Source: Lachnospiraceae bacterium (GTDB lineage: Bacteria; Bacillota; Clostridia; Lachnospirales; Lachnospiraceae). From it: a DNA stretch of 64,000 nucleotides. Of the stretch, positions 46,378 through 55,549 are shown piece by piece; position 1 is the stretch's first letter; the number at the start of each line of letters is the position of its first letter. The position numbers and the translations under genes are program-made. A model generated the notes under the pieces. The model saw only the letters and a program-made list of their open reading frames with translations. It ran no database searches and was not told the DNA's origin. The stretch spans positions 1 to 64,000 of the forward strand of contig JAFWTY010000036.1 in the NCBI GenBank assembly GCA_017518735.1. Reading direction: 5' to 3'.

Positions 46378-47787
46378 TTACATATTTTTCAAAAAGCTTA
46401 AGTAACCTCTATAAGTTTCATAGATATCCGCCTTGGAAATAACTTCCATCGGCGCGTGCATATTGAGGACGGCAACGCCGCAATCGATTACATTCATGCC
46501 ATATTTGGCAAGGATGTATGCGATGGTTCCGCCACCGCCGAGGTCTACGCGACCAAGTTCGGCAAGCTGAATCTGCACTTTGTCCTGATCGAAGATCTGA
46601 CGAAGTTTTCCAAGGTATTCTGCGTCAGCATCGTTGGATCCGCTCTTTCCGCGTGCTCCGGTGAATTTGCAAAGCACCATACCACGTCCGAGATATGCCA
46701 CATTTTTCTTATCAAAACTACTTGCATAGGACGGATCAAAAGCACTGGATACATCGGAAGAAAGCATGTTGGAATTTGCCAGGCATCTTCTTAAGGTAAT
46801 ATCGCTTAAGCTTCCTGTTAAATTAAGGATTTCGGCTACTGTGTTTTCAAAGAATAACGAAGTCATTCCGGTTGCACCAACGGAACCGATTTCTTCTTTG
46901 TCAACAAGGATACAGCAAGCTGTTTTGTTTACGGCAGGAGTATCGAGAATTGCACGGAAGGAAGGATAAGCACAGGACTTGTCATCATGTCCGTACCCCA
47001 TGATCATGCTGCGGTCCAGGCCGCAATCTCTTGCTTTTCCGGCAGGTACGATTTCGAGTTCCGCAGAAAGGAAATCTTCCTCGTCCATATCATAATATTC
47101 TTTCAAAAGAGCAAGAACGGATTTCTTAACAGCTTCCTTCTCTTCTGCGTCTTCTTTAGCCTTCGCTGTTTTGGGTTGTGCAATGGGTTTGCTTCCGATC
47201 ACGATATCCAAAGCTTCACCTTCGATTACCTTGGCAGCTTTTTTCTCAAGCTGTTCCTGAGATAAATGAATCAAAAGATCGGAAATAAAGAATACGGGAT
47301 CATCCTCTTCTTCACCGAGGTTGATAATGGTAGTCGTCAAATCCTTCTTTACAACAACACCGTGAATTGCCAGAGGGATGGTAACCCACTGATATTTTTT
47401 GATACCGCCGTAATAATGGGTATCGAGGTATGCGATTCCGGTATCCTCATATAAAGGATTCTGTTTTACGTCAAGGCGCGGAGAATCAATGTGAGCGCCC
47501 AAAATGTTCATACCGTTTTCCAAAGGCTCTTTTCCGATGAAGAATGCAATGACGCCTTTGTTTTTGTTAACCGCATAAACCTTGTCTCCGGCTTTTAACT
47601 TACGCTTGGAAGCAATCACCTTGGAAAGCTCCTTAAAGCCACCGTCTTCCAACTCATTTACGATATAATCCGTGCATTCTCTTTCGGTCTTGCAATCGGA
47701 AATAAATGCTCTGTAGGAAGTTGCAAATGCTTCCAGCTCATCGTTCTGCTTTTTCGTATATTTATTCCAGACTGTTTTATTATTCAT
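46378..47787 (-). CDS. M18 family aminopeptidase (469 aa)
   Basis: Zinc-dependent aminopeptidase, probably cytosolic and involved in peptide turnover. The metal-binding motif [11 protein letters not shown] gives His and Asp; [14 protein letters not shown] supplies the Glu pair; and the C-terminal [16 protein letters not shown] block supplies the last His. The length is typical of Clostridial M18 enzymes. It lies 16 bases after pheT on the same strand and abuts queA. Confidence 0.93.
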   Translation of the reverse strand: MNNKTVWNKYTKKQNDELEAFATSYRAFISDCKTERECTDYIVNELEDGGFKELSKVIASKRKLKAGDKVYAVNKNKGVIAFFIGKEPLENGMNILGAHIDSPRLDVKQNPLYEDTGIAYLDTHYYGGIKKYQWVTIPLAIHGVVVKKDLTTTIINLGEEEDDPVFFISDLLIHLSQEQLEKKAAKVIEGEALDIVIGSKPIAQPKTAKAKEDAEEKEAVKKSVLALLKEYYDMDEEDFLSAELEIVPAGKARDCGLDRSMIMGYGHDDKSCAYPSFRAILDTPAVNKTACCILVDKEEIGSVGATGMTSLFFENTVAEILNLTGSLSDITLRRCLANSNMLSSDVSSAFDPSYASSFDKKNVAYLGRGMVLCKFTGARGKSGSNDADAEYLGKLRQIFDQDKVQIQLAELGRVDLGGGGTIAYILAKYGMNVIDCGVAVLNMHAPMEVISKADIYETYRGYLSFLKNM

Positions 47788-47803
47788 TTGAAATCTCCAA
47801 TCA

Positions 47804-50224
47804 TTATTGTCTTAAACTGATACCGAGGCTTTCCAGACCGTTCATAATCTTCTTCATTGCGGAGTTAACTTCATCATCCTGTAAGGTCTTGGTCTTATCA
47901 CGGAAGGTTAAAGCATAAGCCATGGACTTGTGGTCCTTGTCAATCTGTTCCCCTTCATAGATATCAAAAAGTTCATAGCTTTCCAGAATCTTTCCGCCGC
48001 GCTGAGAGATCATCTTTTCAATGGTTCCTGCAAGAACTTCCTTCGGAACAACCATACTGATATCTCTGGTAACAGCAGGGAATTTTGCAATTCCCGCATA
48101 TTTTCTGTCAAAAGAAGTAATCGGCAGAATCTTCGGAAGATCAAGAACCGCAATATAAACTCTGGTCTTGATATTGTAGTTTTCAAGTACAAGAGGATGA
48201 ACTTCACCGAGATATCCGATAACCTCTCCGTCGTAAAGTACATTTGCCTGTCTTCCGGGATGTAAGAAGGACTTTCCGGAATTCGGATCGTAATCTTCTT
48301 TCTTCTTTGCACCGAGTGCAAACAGCAAGGTTTCGATTGCACCCTTCATGCAGTAGAAATCGCCCTCTCCGTAGAATCCAAGAGTTAACTGCATTCTCTC
48401 ATCCGGATAGTCGGTCAAAGGAAGCTGCTTCGGAATATAGATGTTTGCAAGTTCGTATAATCTCGTATTCTTGTTTCTTCTGTTAAAGTTCGTGGAAAGA
48501 GACGTTAGCATTCCGTTCAAAGGAAGGGTTCTCATGATGGAGAAATCTTCGCCCAGAGGATTGGAAATGGTAATTGCCTGTCTTTCCGGTGCATCTTCGG
48601 GAAGCAATAATTTGTCGAATACCTTCGGACTTTCGAACGAATAAGTCATTGCCTGGGAAAATCCGCAGTATTCGCAGACACTTCTGCATTCCTGCTCAAT
48701 TCTGAGTTTATAGGAAAGGCCGCCTACAAGTCCCTGTCCGGAAGGAAGGGTTACGGGGATTTTGTCATAGCCGAAGAATCTTGCAACTTCTTCCGCAATA
48801 TCGCAGAATCCTTCCAAATCCTGACGGAAAGAAGGAATTGTAATGTTCTTCTTATCTGCATCCAGCTTCAGTTCCAGACGATCAAAAATCGTAAGCATTT
48901 CGTCTACGCTGATTTCGGTACCGAGCATGGCATTGATACGTTCCGGTTCAAAAGGAATCACACGAAGTTCCTTGAAAGGAGCCTTAACATCAACCATACC
49001 TCCGACTACTTCACCACAGCCTAACTCTTCTACAAGCTGGCAGGCACGATTGATGGCATCCTCTGCATTTCTGGGATCCAGTCCTTTTTCGAACTTTCCG
49101 GAAGAATCGGTACGAAGGCCGAGTCTTTTTGCACTCTTTCTGATGTTAGCGCCATGGAAGGTTGCGGATTCAAAAAGCACTGTATTTACATCATCGGTAA
49201 TCATGGAATTTTCACCACCCATGATACCTGCTAACGCAACAGGACCTTCCGCATCGCAGATTGTCAGAATGTCTTTGTCGAGAATTCTCTCCTGACCATC
49301 GAGGGTAACAAACTTCATACCGTCTTCCGCACGCTTAACAACGATTTTCTTGCCACGGATTGTGGAATAATCGAAAGCATGCATGGGCTGACCGTATTCT
49401 TCCATGACATAGTTGGTAATATCAACAAGGTTGTTGATCGGACGGATGCCGCTTTTTGCAAGTCTTCTCTGCATCCACTCGGGGGAAGGTCCGATCTTAA
49501 TATTCTTTACGACTCTTGCACAGTATCTGGAGCAAAGGTCGGTATCTTTTACTTCCACGCTGATATAATCGGCAGCATTTTCGAAATTACCCTTAGCTTC
49601 GGGTACGGGAGGAACAAACGGTTTCTTAAAGGTCGCTGCCGCTTCTCTTGCAATACCCAGAACCGAATAACAGTCTACACGGTTGGAAGTAATTTCATAT
49701 TCAAAAACAGTATCACGAAGGCCCAAAAGTTCAATTGCATCTGCGCCAACCTTTGTATCTTCGGGGAAAATATAAATACCGTACTCCGGTGCTTCGGGAT
49801 AGAAATTACGGTTGCTTCCGAGTTCTTCGATTGAGCACATCATACCGAAAGATTCCACTCCGCGGAGTTTTCCGTTATGAATTTCAATTCCGTCTTCCGA
49901 TAAGGGACCGCCGTCATGACCGCCGGCAACTTTACCGCCGTCAATTACAACAGGCACCTTATCTCCAACCTTAACGTTGGGAGCACCGGTTACAATCTGT
50001 AACTGCTTGTCGCCCAAATCCACCTGGCAGATGATTAATTTGTCTGCATCGGGATGTTTTTCAATGGACAGAATCTGTCCAACGTAAATATCTTTTAAGT
50101 TTTTATCGAGACGTTCAAAACCTTCCACCTTGGTACCGGTTAAGGTCATTGCATCCGTATATTCCTGGTCCGTGCATTCAAGCTCGGGAACATATGCTTT
50201 AATCCATGATAATGATGTATTCAT
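47804..50224 (-). CDS. pheT: Phenylalanyl-tRNA synthetase beta chain (806 aa)
   Basis: Large subunit of PheRS, with editing of Tyr-tRNA. It has an N-terminal tRNA-binding (EMAP-like) domain around residues 40-155 (VGQILSIEKHPDADKL), the B3/B4 editing domain (NRVDCYSVLGIARE), B5, and the C-terminal anticodon-binding FDX-ACB domain (KFPAVTRDISMVVPKEV). It follows pheS by 37 bases; together they form the alpha2beta2 enzyme. Confidence 0.97.
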   Translation of the reverse strand: MNTSLSWIKAYVPELECTDQEYTDAMTLTGTKVEGFERLDKNLKDIYVGQILSIEKHPDADKLIICQVDLGDKQLQIVTGAPNVKVGDKVPVVIDGGKVAGGHDGGPLSEDGIEIHNGKLRGVESFGMMCSIEELGSNRNFYPEAPEYGIYIFPEDTKVGADAIELLGLRDTVFEYEITSNRVDCYSVLGIAREAAATFKKPFVPPVPEAKGNFENAADYISVEVKDTDLCSRYCARVVKNIKIGPSPEWMQRRLAKSGIRPINNLVDITNYVMEEYGQPMHAFDYSTIRGKKIVVKRAEDGMKFVTLDGQERILDKDILTICDAEGPVALAGIMGGENSMITDDVNTVLFESATFHGANIRKSAKRLGLRTDSSGKFEKGLDPRNAEDAINRACQLVEELGCGEVVGGMVDVKAPFKELRVIPFEPERINAMLGTEISVDEMLTIFDRLELKLDADKKNITIPSFRQDLEGFCDIAEEVARFFGYDKIPVTLPSGQGLVGGLSYKLRIEQECRSVCEYCGFSQAMTYSFESPKVFDKLLLPEDAPERQAITISNPLGEDFSIMRTLPLNGMLTSLSTNFNRRNKNTRLYELANIYIPKQLPLTDYPDERMQLTLGFYGEGDFYCMKGAIETLLFALGAKKKEDYDPNSGKSFLHPGRQANVLYDGEVIGYLGEVHPLVLENYNIKTRVYIAVLDLPKILPITSFDRKYAGIAKFPAVTRDISMVVPKEVLAGTIEKMISQRGGKILESYELFDIYEGEQIDKDHKSMAYALTFRDKTKTLQDDEVNSAMKKIMNGLESLGISLRQ

Positions 50225-50261
50225 TTTTAATCCTCCTAATATTCAATCAATTGATACGTAA

Positions 50262-51281
50262 TTAAAACTGCTTCAAGAATCGCTCGTCGTTTTCATAAAG
50301 CAGACGCATATCATCGATTTCATATTTCAGCAAAGCAATACGCTCCAAACCTACACCGAACGCAAAGCCCGTATACTCTTTTGTATCAATATTGCAACGT
50401 TCCAAAACCTTGGGATGAACCATACCGCAGCCTAAAATCTCAATCCAGCCGGATCCCTTGCAGAATCTGCATCCCTTTCCGCCACACTTAAAGCAGGAAA
50501 CATCCATTTCCGCACTCGGCTCGGTGAACGGGAAATGATGAGGTCTGAATTTCACCTTGGTGTCCTCCCCGAAGAGTTCTTTTGCAAACTCGGCAAGCGT
50601 ACCCTTTAAATCTGCAAAAGTGATTCCTTTATCTACCACAAGACCTTCAATCTGATGGAAGGAAGGAGAATGTGTTGCATCCACTTCATCGGCACGGAAA
50701 ACACGTCCCGGTGCAAGAATACGAATGGGCGGTTTACCGGTCTCCATTGCATGAATCTGTGTGGAAGAAGTCTGTGTACGAAGCAGCATCTCTCCGTTGA
50801 TATAGAAGGTATCCTGCTCATCTTTTGCGGGATGATCCGCAGGAATATTCAATGCTTCAAAGTTATAATAGTCTTTCTCGATTTCGGGGCCTTCGGTAAT
50901 TTCATATCCGAGACCGATGAAGATTCTCTCCACCTCTTCCAAAGCTATGGTATTGGGATGTCTGTGACCGATGACAGGTTTTTTGGAAGGAAGCGTAACG
51001 TCGATTACTTCGGACTTTAATTTGGCTTCCATAACCTTCTTCTGCATTTTTGCAGCAGCATCATCCAGAGCTTTTTCAATCTGTGCTCTGGCATCGTTAA
51101 TCATCTGTCCGATTTTCGGACGATCTTCGGGAGCAACATCCTTTAAGGATTTCATAATTGCGGTAAGCTCACCTTTTTTACCGAGCAGAGAGACCTTGAT
51201 CTCATTTAATTTTTCCGGAGAATCGGAATTTGCGATCTGCTCTGCTGTTCGTTTTTGTAATTCTGCCAACTGTTCAAACAT
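50262..51281 (-). CDS. pheS: Phenylalanyl-tRNA synthetase alpha chain (339 aa)
   Basis: Catalytic subunit of PheRS (class II). The N-terminal coiled coil covers about 1-90; the core has GHRHPNTIALEEVERIF, motif 2 near LLRTQTSSTQIHAME, and the C-terminal GFAFGVGLERIALLKY motif 3 with the active-site Arg. A CSKCG-like insert, CFKCGGKGCRFCKGSGW, is a family-typical Cys-rich loop. Controlled by a T-box leader just upstream. Confidence 0.97.
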   Translation of the reverse strand: MFEQLAELQKRTAEQIANSDSPEKLNEIKVSLLGKKGELTAIMKSLKDVAPEDRPKIGQMINDARAQIEKALDDAAAKMQKKVMEAKLKSEVIDVTLPSKKPVIGHRHPNTIALEEVERIFIGLGYEITEGPEIEKDYYNFEALNIPADHPAKDEQDTFYINGEMLLRTQTSSTQIHAMETGKPPIRILAPGRVFRADEVDATHSPSFHQIEGLVVDKGITFADLKGTLAEFAKELFGEDTKVKFRPHHFPFTEPSAEMDVSCFKCGGKGCRFCKGSGWIEILGCGMVHPKVLERCNIDTKEYTGFAFGVGLERIALLKYEIDDMRLLYENDERFLKQF

Positions 51282-51303
51282 AATAAACCTCCATTGAAAC
51301 TGA

Positions 51304-51551
51304 TAAATAAAAAGTCCCTCGCTTATTGCGAGGGACGAATAATATCCGCGGTACCACCCTGATTCATATAAGATAATCTTATATGCTCTTTCAAAAACTT
51401 AACGCGTTTACACGTGCTATCCTACTGTCCTTTCAGAAAGCCGGCTCCGGCGTGAAATTCATTTCTGCAGGGAACATAAGAAACTTTCAGCAAATGTTTC
51501 TCTCTCTGAATGTACTGCAATCACTACTGTGCGCCATCAAAGCTTTTACCA
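51304..51551 (-). promoter_or_regulatory. T-box riboswitch (tRNA-Phe) controlling pheST
   Basis: The pheS leader holds the invariant T-box AGGGTGGTACCGCG (51347-51360, minus strand) and, after it, a terminator stem GTCCCTCG/CGAGGGAC (51314-51321 with 51329-51336) followed by TTTTTATTTAT. Upstream is a GC-rich structured Stem I region. A TTC triplet at 51454-51456 fits a Phe specifier codon. Uncharged tRNA-Phe would favour the antiterminator and allow pheST transcription. This fills the 347-base gap between pheS and the lipoprotein gene. Confidence 0.92.
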
Positions 51552-51557
51552 CGTATT

Positions 51558-51586
51558 ATTCTAAAAAGAAAAGGCGTTTTTGTCAA
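51558..51586 (-). promoter_or_regulatory. Sigma-A promoter of pheST
   Basis: TTGACA (51581-51586), 17-base spacer, TAGAAT (51558-51563). The -35 lies in the loop of the preceding terminator hairpin. Confidence 0.75.
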
Positions 51587-51600
51587 CCGACCAAACGCCT
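51572..51600 (-). terminator. Terminator of the solute-binding lipoprotein gene
   Basis: AGGCGTTT (51572-51579) pairs with AAACGCCT (51593-51600) around a 13-base loop; on the minus strand it leads into TTCTTTTT. It overlaps the pheST promoter. Confidence 0.7.
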
Positions 51601-51628
51601 TTTTTGCTTATCCTTTCGGATTGTTTCA

Positions 51629-54070
51629 CTATTTATTCTCTTTTACGTAAATGCTTACACGGCTTTGTACAATGGAAGATACTTCTTTCGCCGATTTTTG
51701 ATTGTTAAAGAACGGTGCCGCCTCTTCCATTACCAGATTGTTGATCTGTGTGTTGTAGTTTGCAAGCTTATTGGATCTCTTAATATAGTTCTTGCAATAC
51801 TCCAGACGGTCCTTGGAAATCGGAGTATAGGTATGGGACTCATTGTCCTCATCAGACCAGTAGGTATCATCGTAGTATTCTTTGTTTCCTTCTCCGTCAA
51901 CCCAGAAAGGTTTATCCAGTGCATATTCGCCAAGTGCATCAAATGCTTTGGTAAGGGAAGGGAAATACCAGGTATAGTTGAGTTCCTCTTCATTCGGCAT
52001 CTGGTATTCTTCCGACATAAAGAACTTCACGAATTCAAATGCCGCTTCCTTGTTCTTGGAACTGCTGGAAATCGCAAGCATCGTGCTCGGAGAAATAATA
52101 CCGGCATTGTTTCCATTTTCGGTAGGGAAGCCCATCAAAGCGGTTTCTTCTCTGAAAGTAACCTTCTCTTCTCTGTTAAAATCACGGAAGTTGGAAAGGT
52201 TATAGGATTTCACAATGGATTTATTCGCACGAAGCATCATTTCCTCATCGGTATACTGATACTTCTCATAGACTGTTTCCCAATTCTCTTCGTATGACTT
52301 TGACCACTCAAGAAGCTGTGCAAAACCTGCAGCTTCGAAATTGCAGTCACCGGTCTCTACGTTGTAATAAGCATCCGCGGTCTGGGACATTGCGGAATTG
52401 ATCAAATCGCCACGATTACCGTATAATACACCGCTTCCGACGCAGTTATACTTCTGTTCCAACTGTATCATATCAGTGAGAGTAAGGGAATCTTTACCCT
52501 TTAAATGGGAAGCCTTGGTAATCATTCCGTATACAGAGAACTTCGGAATGAACATATAGAGTTTTCCGTCCTTGGAACCTGCTTCGATAACATTCGGAAG
52601 GAAGTCATCTTTCTTAATCCCGGCTTTTTCCATATAAGGTGTAAGATCTTCAAAAACACCCTTGTTTACATATACGTTCGGATCAGAGAAATCGGAAGCC
52701 AAAATGATATCGGGGCCGTTTTTGGTCAAAATATCATTTCTGAACTGTCTTTCACCTGCTTCATAATCATCCGGTGAATTGAATTCGTCATAACTTGCGA
52801 TACGGATTCTGTAATCATCGCTCTGCTTGTTGAACTTCAAAACATACTGAGAAATATCGGAATAGCCGACATAGATTCCGCCGAGTGTGATAATTGTTTT
52901 ATCTTTAACCTGTTCGGGAGGAACTTTCGTATAAAGATATGCGACTTCCCCGTAAGTATCGGGATCGTTCATGGTAAGAACAATATTTTCTTTATCAAGA
53001 ATACCGATGCTGGAAATCTCCTGCGCACTCACGTCGGAATCCAGGAAATTCATGACCGGAGTACGCGTTCCGGCAGCAACATCAAATCCCGCGATATCCG
53101 TCATGGTCTTGGAATAAAAATCATAGCCATCGGCACTGAGGAAATTATTATCTATATCGGTAATCTCAATGTTTAAAGGATCTTCCATCTGCATAGACTG
53201 AAGATTTAATTTTCTGATTTCGGATTTGTCTCCCCAAAGCTGAACATAAACCGTATCACCGGAAGCGAATACAGTCTGCATATAAGCGCCGGCCGGTGCA
53301 GTTACTTTCCCGATATTTTTTAAGTTGGAATCAAAAACAAGAACGCTGTCGTTGCCCTGAATTATTAAGGATCCGTCACTTATAATATCCCAGCCGCTAA
53401 TCCATTCATCGGCACCGAGGTTAATCTTTCTTCTGCTGATTTCTTTTCCGTCACCGGAAACCAAAACCAGATTGTTCACTTCTTTATCACCGGAATAGTC
53501 AGTTTCAACAATCGCGATGTTACCGTCATCGGTTAACGTACAACCCATTATATAGCTGTCACCGACACAAGGAGCATACTCCACTCTTTTTCCGACATTT
53601 CCGGATTTGTCGCCGAGTGCCCAGCAAATGGTATAGGAAGGACCATCATAAGGGATTTCTTCATCAACGGGTTCTTCTCCGTCAACAGGTTCCTCGCCTT
53701 CAGAAGAATCTTCCGTAACTTCGCCTTCCGGAACTTCTCCCTCTTCCGTCAACTGTTCTTCGGAAGGTAACTCTTCTTCATCTTCTACGGTTGCACCTTC
53801 AAAAATGATCGGTTCTTCCATAGCGTTTTCCGAATTATAGTTGGTATTGAAATAAGCTACTATATCGCCTTTTGCAACAACCTTGCTCGGGCTGAAATCA
53901 AGTTCGATTTTCTTCGCTTCTTTAAATACTGCATTTTTGGCGTTCTCGGAATTACTGATATCGTCAATCAATCCTGAGGACTTGTTCTTTTTCCCGCATG
54001 CGCCGAACGGAATAACCATCAAAGCCGTCAGAGCAATGCATAAAACTCTGGAAAATACTTTTTTCTTCAT
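51629..54070 (-). CDS. Extracellular solute-binding lipoprotein with N-terminal acidic and propeller-like region (813 aa)
   Basis: Secreted lipoprotein: a signal peptide ends in the lipobox IPFGAC with Cys25 as the lipidated residue. Residues about 75-140 are an acidic, Glu/Pro-rich stretch with near-repeats (EEPVDGEEPVDEE). Residues about 140-390 form beta-rich repeats that look like a propeller. From about 410 onward lies a family 1 extracellular solute-binding domain (ABC sugar/oligosaccharide class), including a GPDIILASDF block. No transporter permease or ATPase is adjacent, so the ligand and partner are unknown. It has its own promoter and terminator. Confidence 0.82.
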   Translation of the reverse strand: MKKKVFSRVLCIALTALMVIPFGACGKKNKSSGLIDDISNSENAKNAVFKEAKKIELDFSPSKVVAKGDIVAYFNTNYNSENAMEEPIIFEGATVEDEEELPSEEQLTEEGEVPEGEVTEDSSEGEEPVDGEEPVDEEIPYDGPSYTICWALGDKSGNVGKRVEYAPCVGDSYIMGCTLTDDGNIAIVETDYSGDKEVNNLVLVSGDGKEISRRKINLGADEWISGWDIISDGSLIIQGNDSVLVFDSNLKNIGKVTAPAGAYMQTVFASGDTVYVQLWGDKSEIRKLNLQSMQMEDPLNIEITDIDNNFLSADGYDFYSKTMTDIAGFDVAAGTRTPVMNFLDSDVSAQEISSIGILDKENIVLTMNDPDTYGEVAYLYTKVPPEQVKDKTIITLGGIYVGYSDISQYVLKFNKQSDDYRIRIASYDEFNSPDDYEAGERQFRNDILTKNGPDIILASDFSDPNVYVNKGVFEDLTPYMEKAGIKKDDFLPNVIEAGSKDGKLYMFIPKFSVYGMITKASHLKGKDSLTLTDMIQLEQKYNCVGSGVLYGNRGDLINSAMSQTADAYYNVETGDCNFEAAGFAQLLEWSKSYEENWETVYEKYQYTDEEMMLRANKSIVKSYNLSNFRDFNREEKVTFREETALMGFPTENGNNAGIISPSTMLAISSSSKNKEAAFEFVKFFMSEEYQMPNEEELNYTWYFPSLTKAFDALGEYALDKPFWVDGEGNKEYYDDTYWSDEDNESHTYTPISKDRLEYCKNYIKRSNKLANYNTQINNLVMEEAAPFFNNQKSAKEVSSIVQSRVSIYVKENK

Positions 54071-54099
54071 TCTTCTCTCCTTTTTATTCCTTACACTAC

Positions 54100-54129
54100 C
54101 TTATAAGTTCTTCGTTAAATAATTATCAA
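54100..54129 (-). promoter_or_regulatory. Possible promoter of the solute-binding lipoprotein gene
   Basis: TTGATA (54124-54129), 18-base spacer, TATAAG (54100-54105). The gene is preceded by AAAGGAGAG. Elements are suboptimal. Confidence 0.45.
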
Positions 54130-54152
54130 TTATCACTCGACATTGTATCACT

Positions 54153-55184
54153 TTAAAGACTGATGTCAATATCGCCTGTGGAAGTCTTCTCTTCCGGAAT
54201 GGTTTCAAAAACATTGGAGCGTTTGATTTCTTCCTCTTTCTTCCGGCGTTTCATTTCTTTCATTTTCTTCTTGTATTTTTGTCTGTGATATTTATCGATA
54301 TCGGTAACCAGAACTTCCGATTCAAAAATATTCTGGCCTTCGACTCTTCTGTTCTTTCGATTCTCGTTCAAATGCTCAATAAATACATTCCACAATGCTC
54401 CCGCAAAGAAGATCGTCATGAAGAAAAAGATCCAGATCATGGTAATCATAATCGTTGCCATGGATCCGTACATGGAGAATCCGTGGAAATGTTCGAGATA
54501 ATAGGAAAACGCTTTGGAGAACGCAGCACATCCGACTCCCGCAAAAAGTCCGCCCCTCCACATTTTATGAGGCCATCTTTTCCGGTAAGGTACGAGCCCG
54601 TACATAACGGAGAAAAGCAGGGCAAATGCAAACCATTCAACGATAAAACGGCTTTCCAAAAGAGTTAAGTAAAGATCCAGATCGACCTGGAAGGTCTTCA
54701 TAATACTGGTCAGCAAAAACTTTGCAACGAAGGTAATGACTACGGAAACAATCAGGAAAATCACAAGCAAAGTCGTATAGACGCAGGCCTCGAATCGAAG
54801 AAGCAAAAACGGACGCTTTTCATTTTTGACTCCGTTCACGGCATTCAAGCCTCTGGTAATGGACTGCATACCTTTTCCGGCAGACCATACCAGCAATACA
54901 GCGGAAAGGATCAGGAATAACGGTCCCTGTCCGTACATCTGCAATGTAACGCTGTCAACAAAACTGTCGAGCGACCCGGGCAGAATAAGGGACAAAAACT
55001 TACTTAATTGATCTCTTGTAATCGGCGAATAGGGAATGATCGTCAGAAACAGACCGATCAAGGGAATAATTGACAAAAAGATGTAAAAAGAAGCTGCGGC
55101 CGCATGAGCGGAAACTTCGAGCTCTTTATACATCAAACTATATCTACGTATTTCTCGATATGCATTTAGCAGTGCTTTTTTCAC
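54153..55184 (-). CDS. YihY/BrkB family membrane protein (343 aa)
   Basis: Integral membrane protein of the YihY family (formerly called RNase BN-like), with about six helices between residues 25 and 275. Family features include HAAAASFYIFLSIIPLIGLF near the N-terminus, SAGKGMQSITRGLNAVNG and a MYGLVPYRKRWPHKMWRGGLFAG segment. Its role is unknown; some relatives are transporters or affect envelope integrity. The C-terminal ~60 residues are charged (Lys/Glu/Arg). It lies between the 6S RNA gene and the lipoprotein gene on the minus strand. Confidence 0.88.
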   Translation of the reverse strand: MKKALLNAYREIRRYSLMYKELEVSAHAAAASFYIFLSIIPLIGLFLTIIPYSPITRDQLSKFLSLILPGSLDSFVDSVTLQMYGQGPLFLILSAVLLVWSAGKGMQSITRGLNAVNGVKNEKRPFLLLRFEACVYTTLLVIFLIVSVVITFVAKFLLTSIMKTFQVDLDLYLTLLESRFIVEWFAFALLFSVMYGLVPYRKRWPHKMWRGGLFAGVGCAAFSKAFSYYLEHFHGFSMYGSMATIMITMIWIFFFMTIFFAGALWNVFIEHLNENRKNRRVEGQNIFESEVLVTDIDKYHRQKYKKKMKEMKRRKKEEEIKRSNVFETIPEEKTSTGDIDISL

Positions 55185-55210
55185 TTCAAAGCTCCCTGTT
55201 TTTAAGCAAA

Positions 55211-55391
55211 GAAAAAGCTCGAAATGAGGATCTTGTATTTTGACTCCTAGCTATAAGCCAGGTGGTTGTCCGCAACCCTGCTTCTGCCTTCCACTGAAAT
55301 CCGGTGAGGCCTGACATCCACAGAATATTTTGGAGTACCGTTTAAAGTGATGTAGGATCAAAATTACAAGATGTGCCCACATCTCGAGGCA
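55211..55391 (-). ncRNA. ssrS: Probable 6S RNA
   Basis: A ~180-nt RNA gene with its own strong promoter. It folds into a rod-like shape: 5' CTCGAGATG (near 55387) pairs with CATTTCGAG near 55220, and ATCTTGTA plus TTTTGA pair with TCAAAA plus TACAAGAT. The central part has bulges and a GGTTGCGGACAACC hairpin, and the RNA ends in a T-run (GAGCTTTTTC). Size, promoter, closing stem, bulged middle and built-in terminator match Firmicute 6S RNA, which binds sigma-A RNA polymerase. Recognition is from memory. It largely fills the 365-base gap upstream of the YihY gene. Confidence 0.65.
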
Positions 55392-55396
55392 CTTTT

Positions 55397-55425
55397 ATTA
55401 TACCAATTTATATTATGTAAATCAA
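55397..55425 (-). promoter_or_regulatory. Sigma-A promoter of the 6S RNA gene
   Basis: TTGATT (55420-55425), 17-base spacer, TATAAT (55397-55402), placing the RNA 5' end near 55390. Confidence 0.8.
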
Positions 55426-55479
55426 TAGAATCGCGGAAATTCTTTTGATTTTTTAAGAGTTTCTACAAATAATAAAAAC

Positions 55480-55508
55480 TTGTTTCTTACTTGTTTTTAT
55501 GGTAAAAT
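55480..55508 (+). promoter_or_regulatory. Sigma-A promoter of the citrate synthase gene
   Basis: TTGTTT (55480-55485), 17-base spacer, TAAAAT (55503-55508). Transcription would start near 55515, 35 bases before the ATG; AGGGG serves as ribosome site. Divergent from the 6S RNA promoter. Confidence 0.65.
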
Positions 55509-55549
55509 AAAGTTCCTATTTGTTGACATAATTCTAAAAGGGGAAATTT

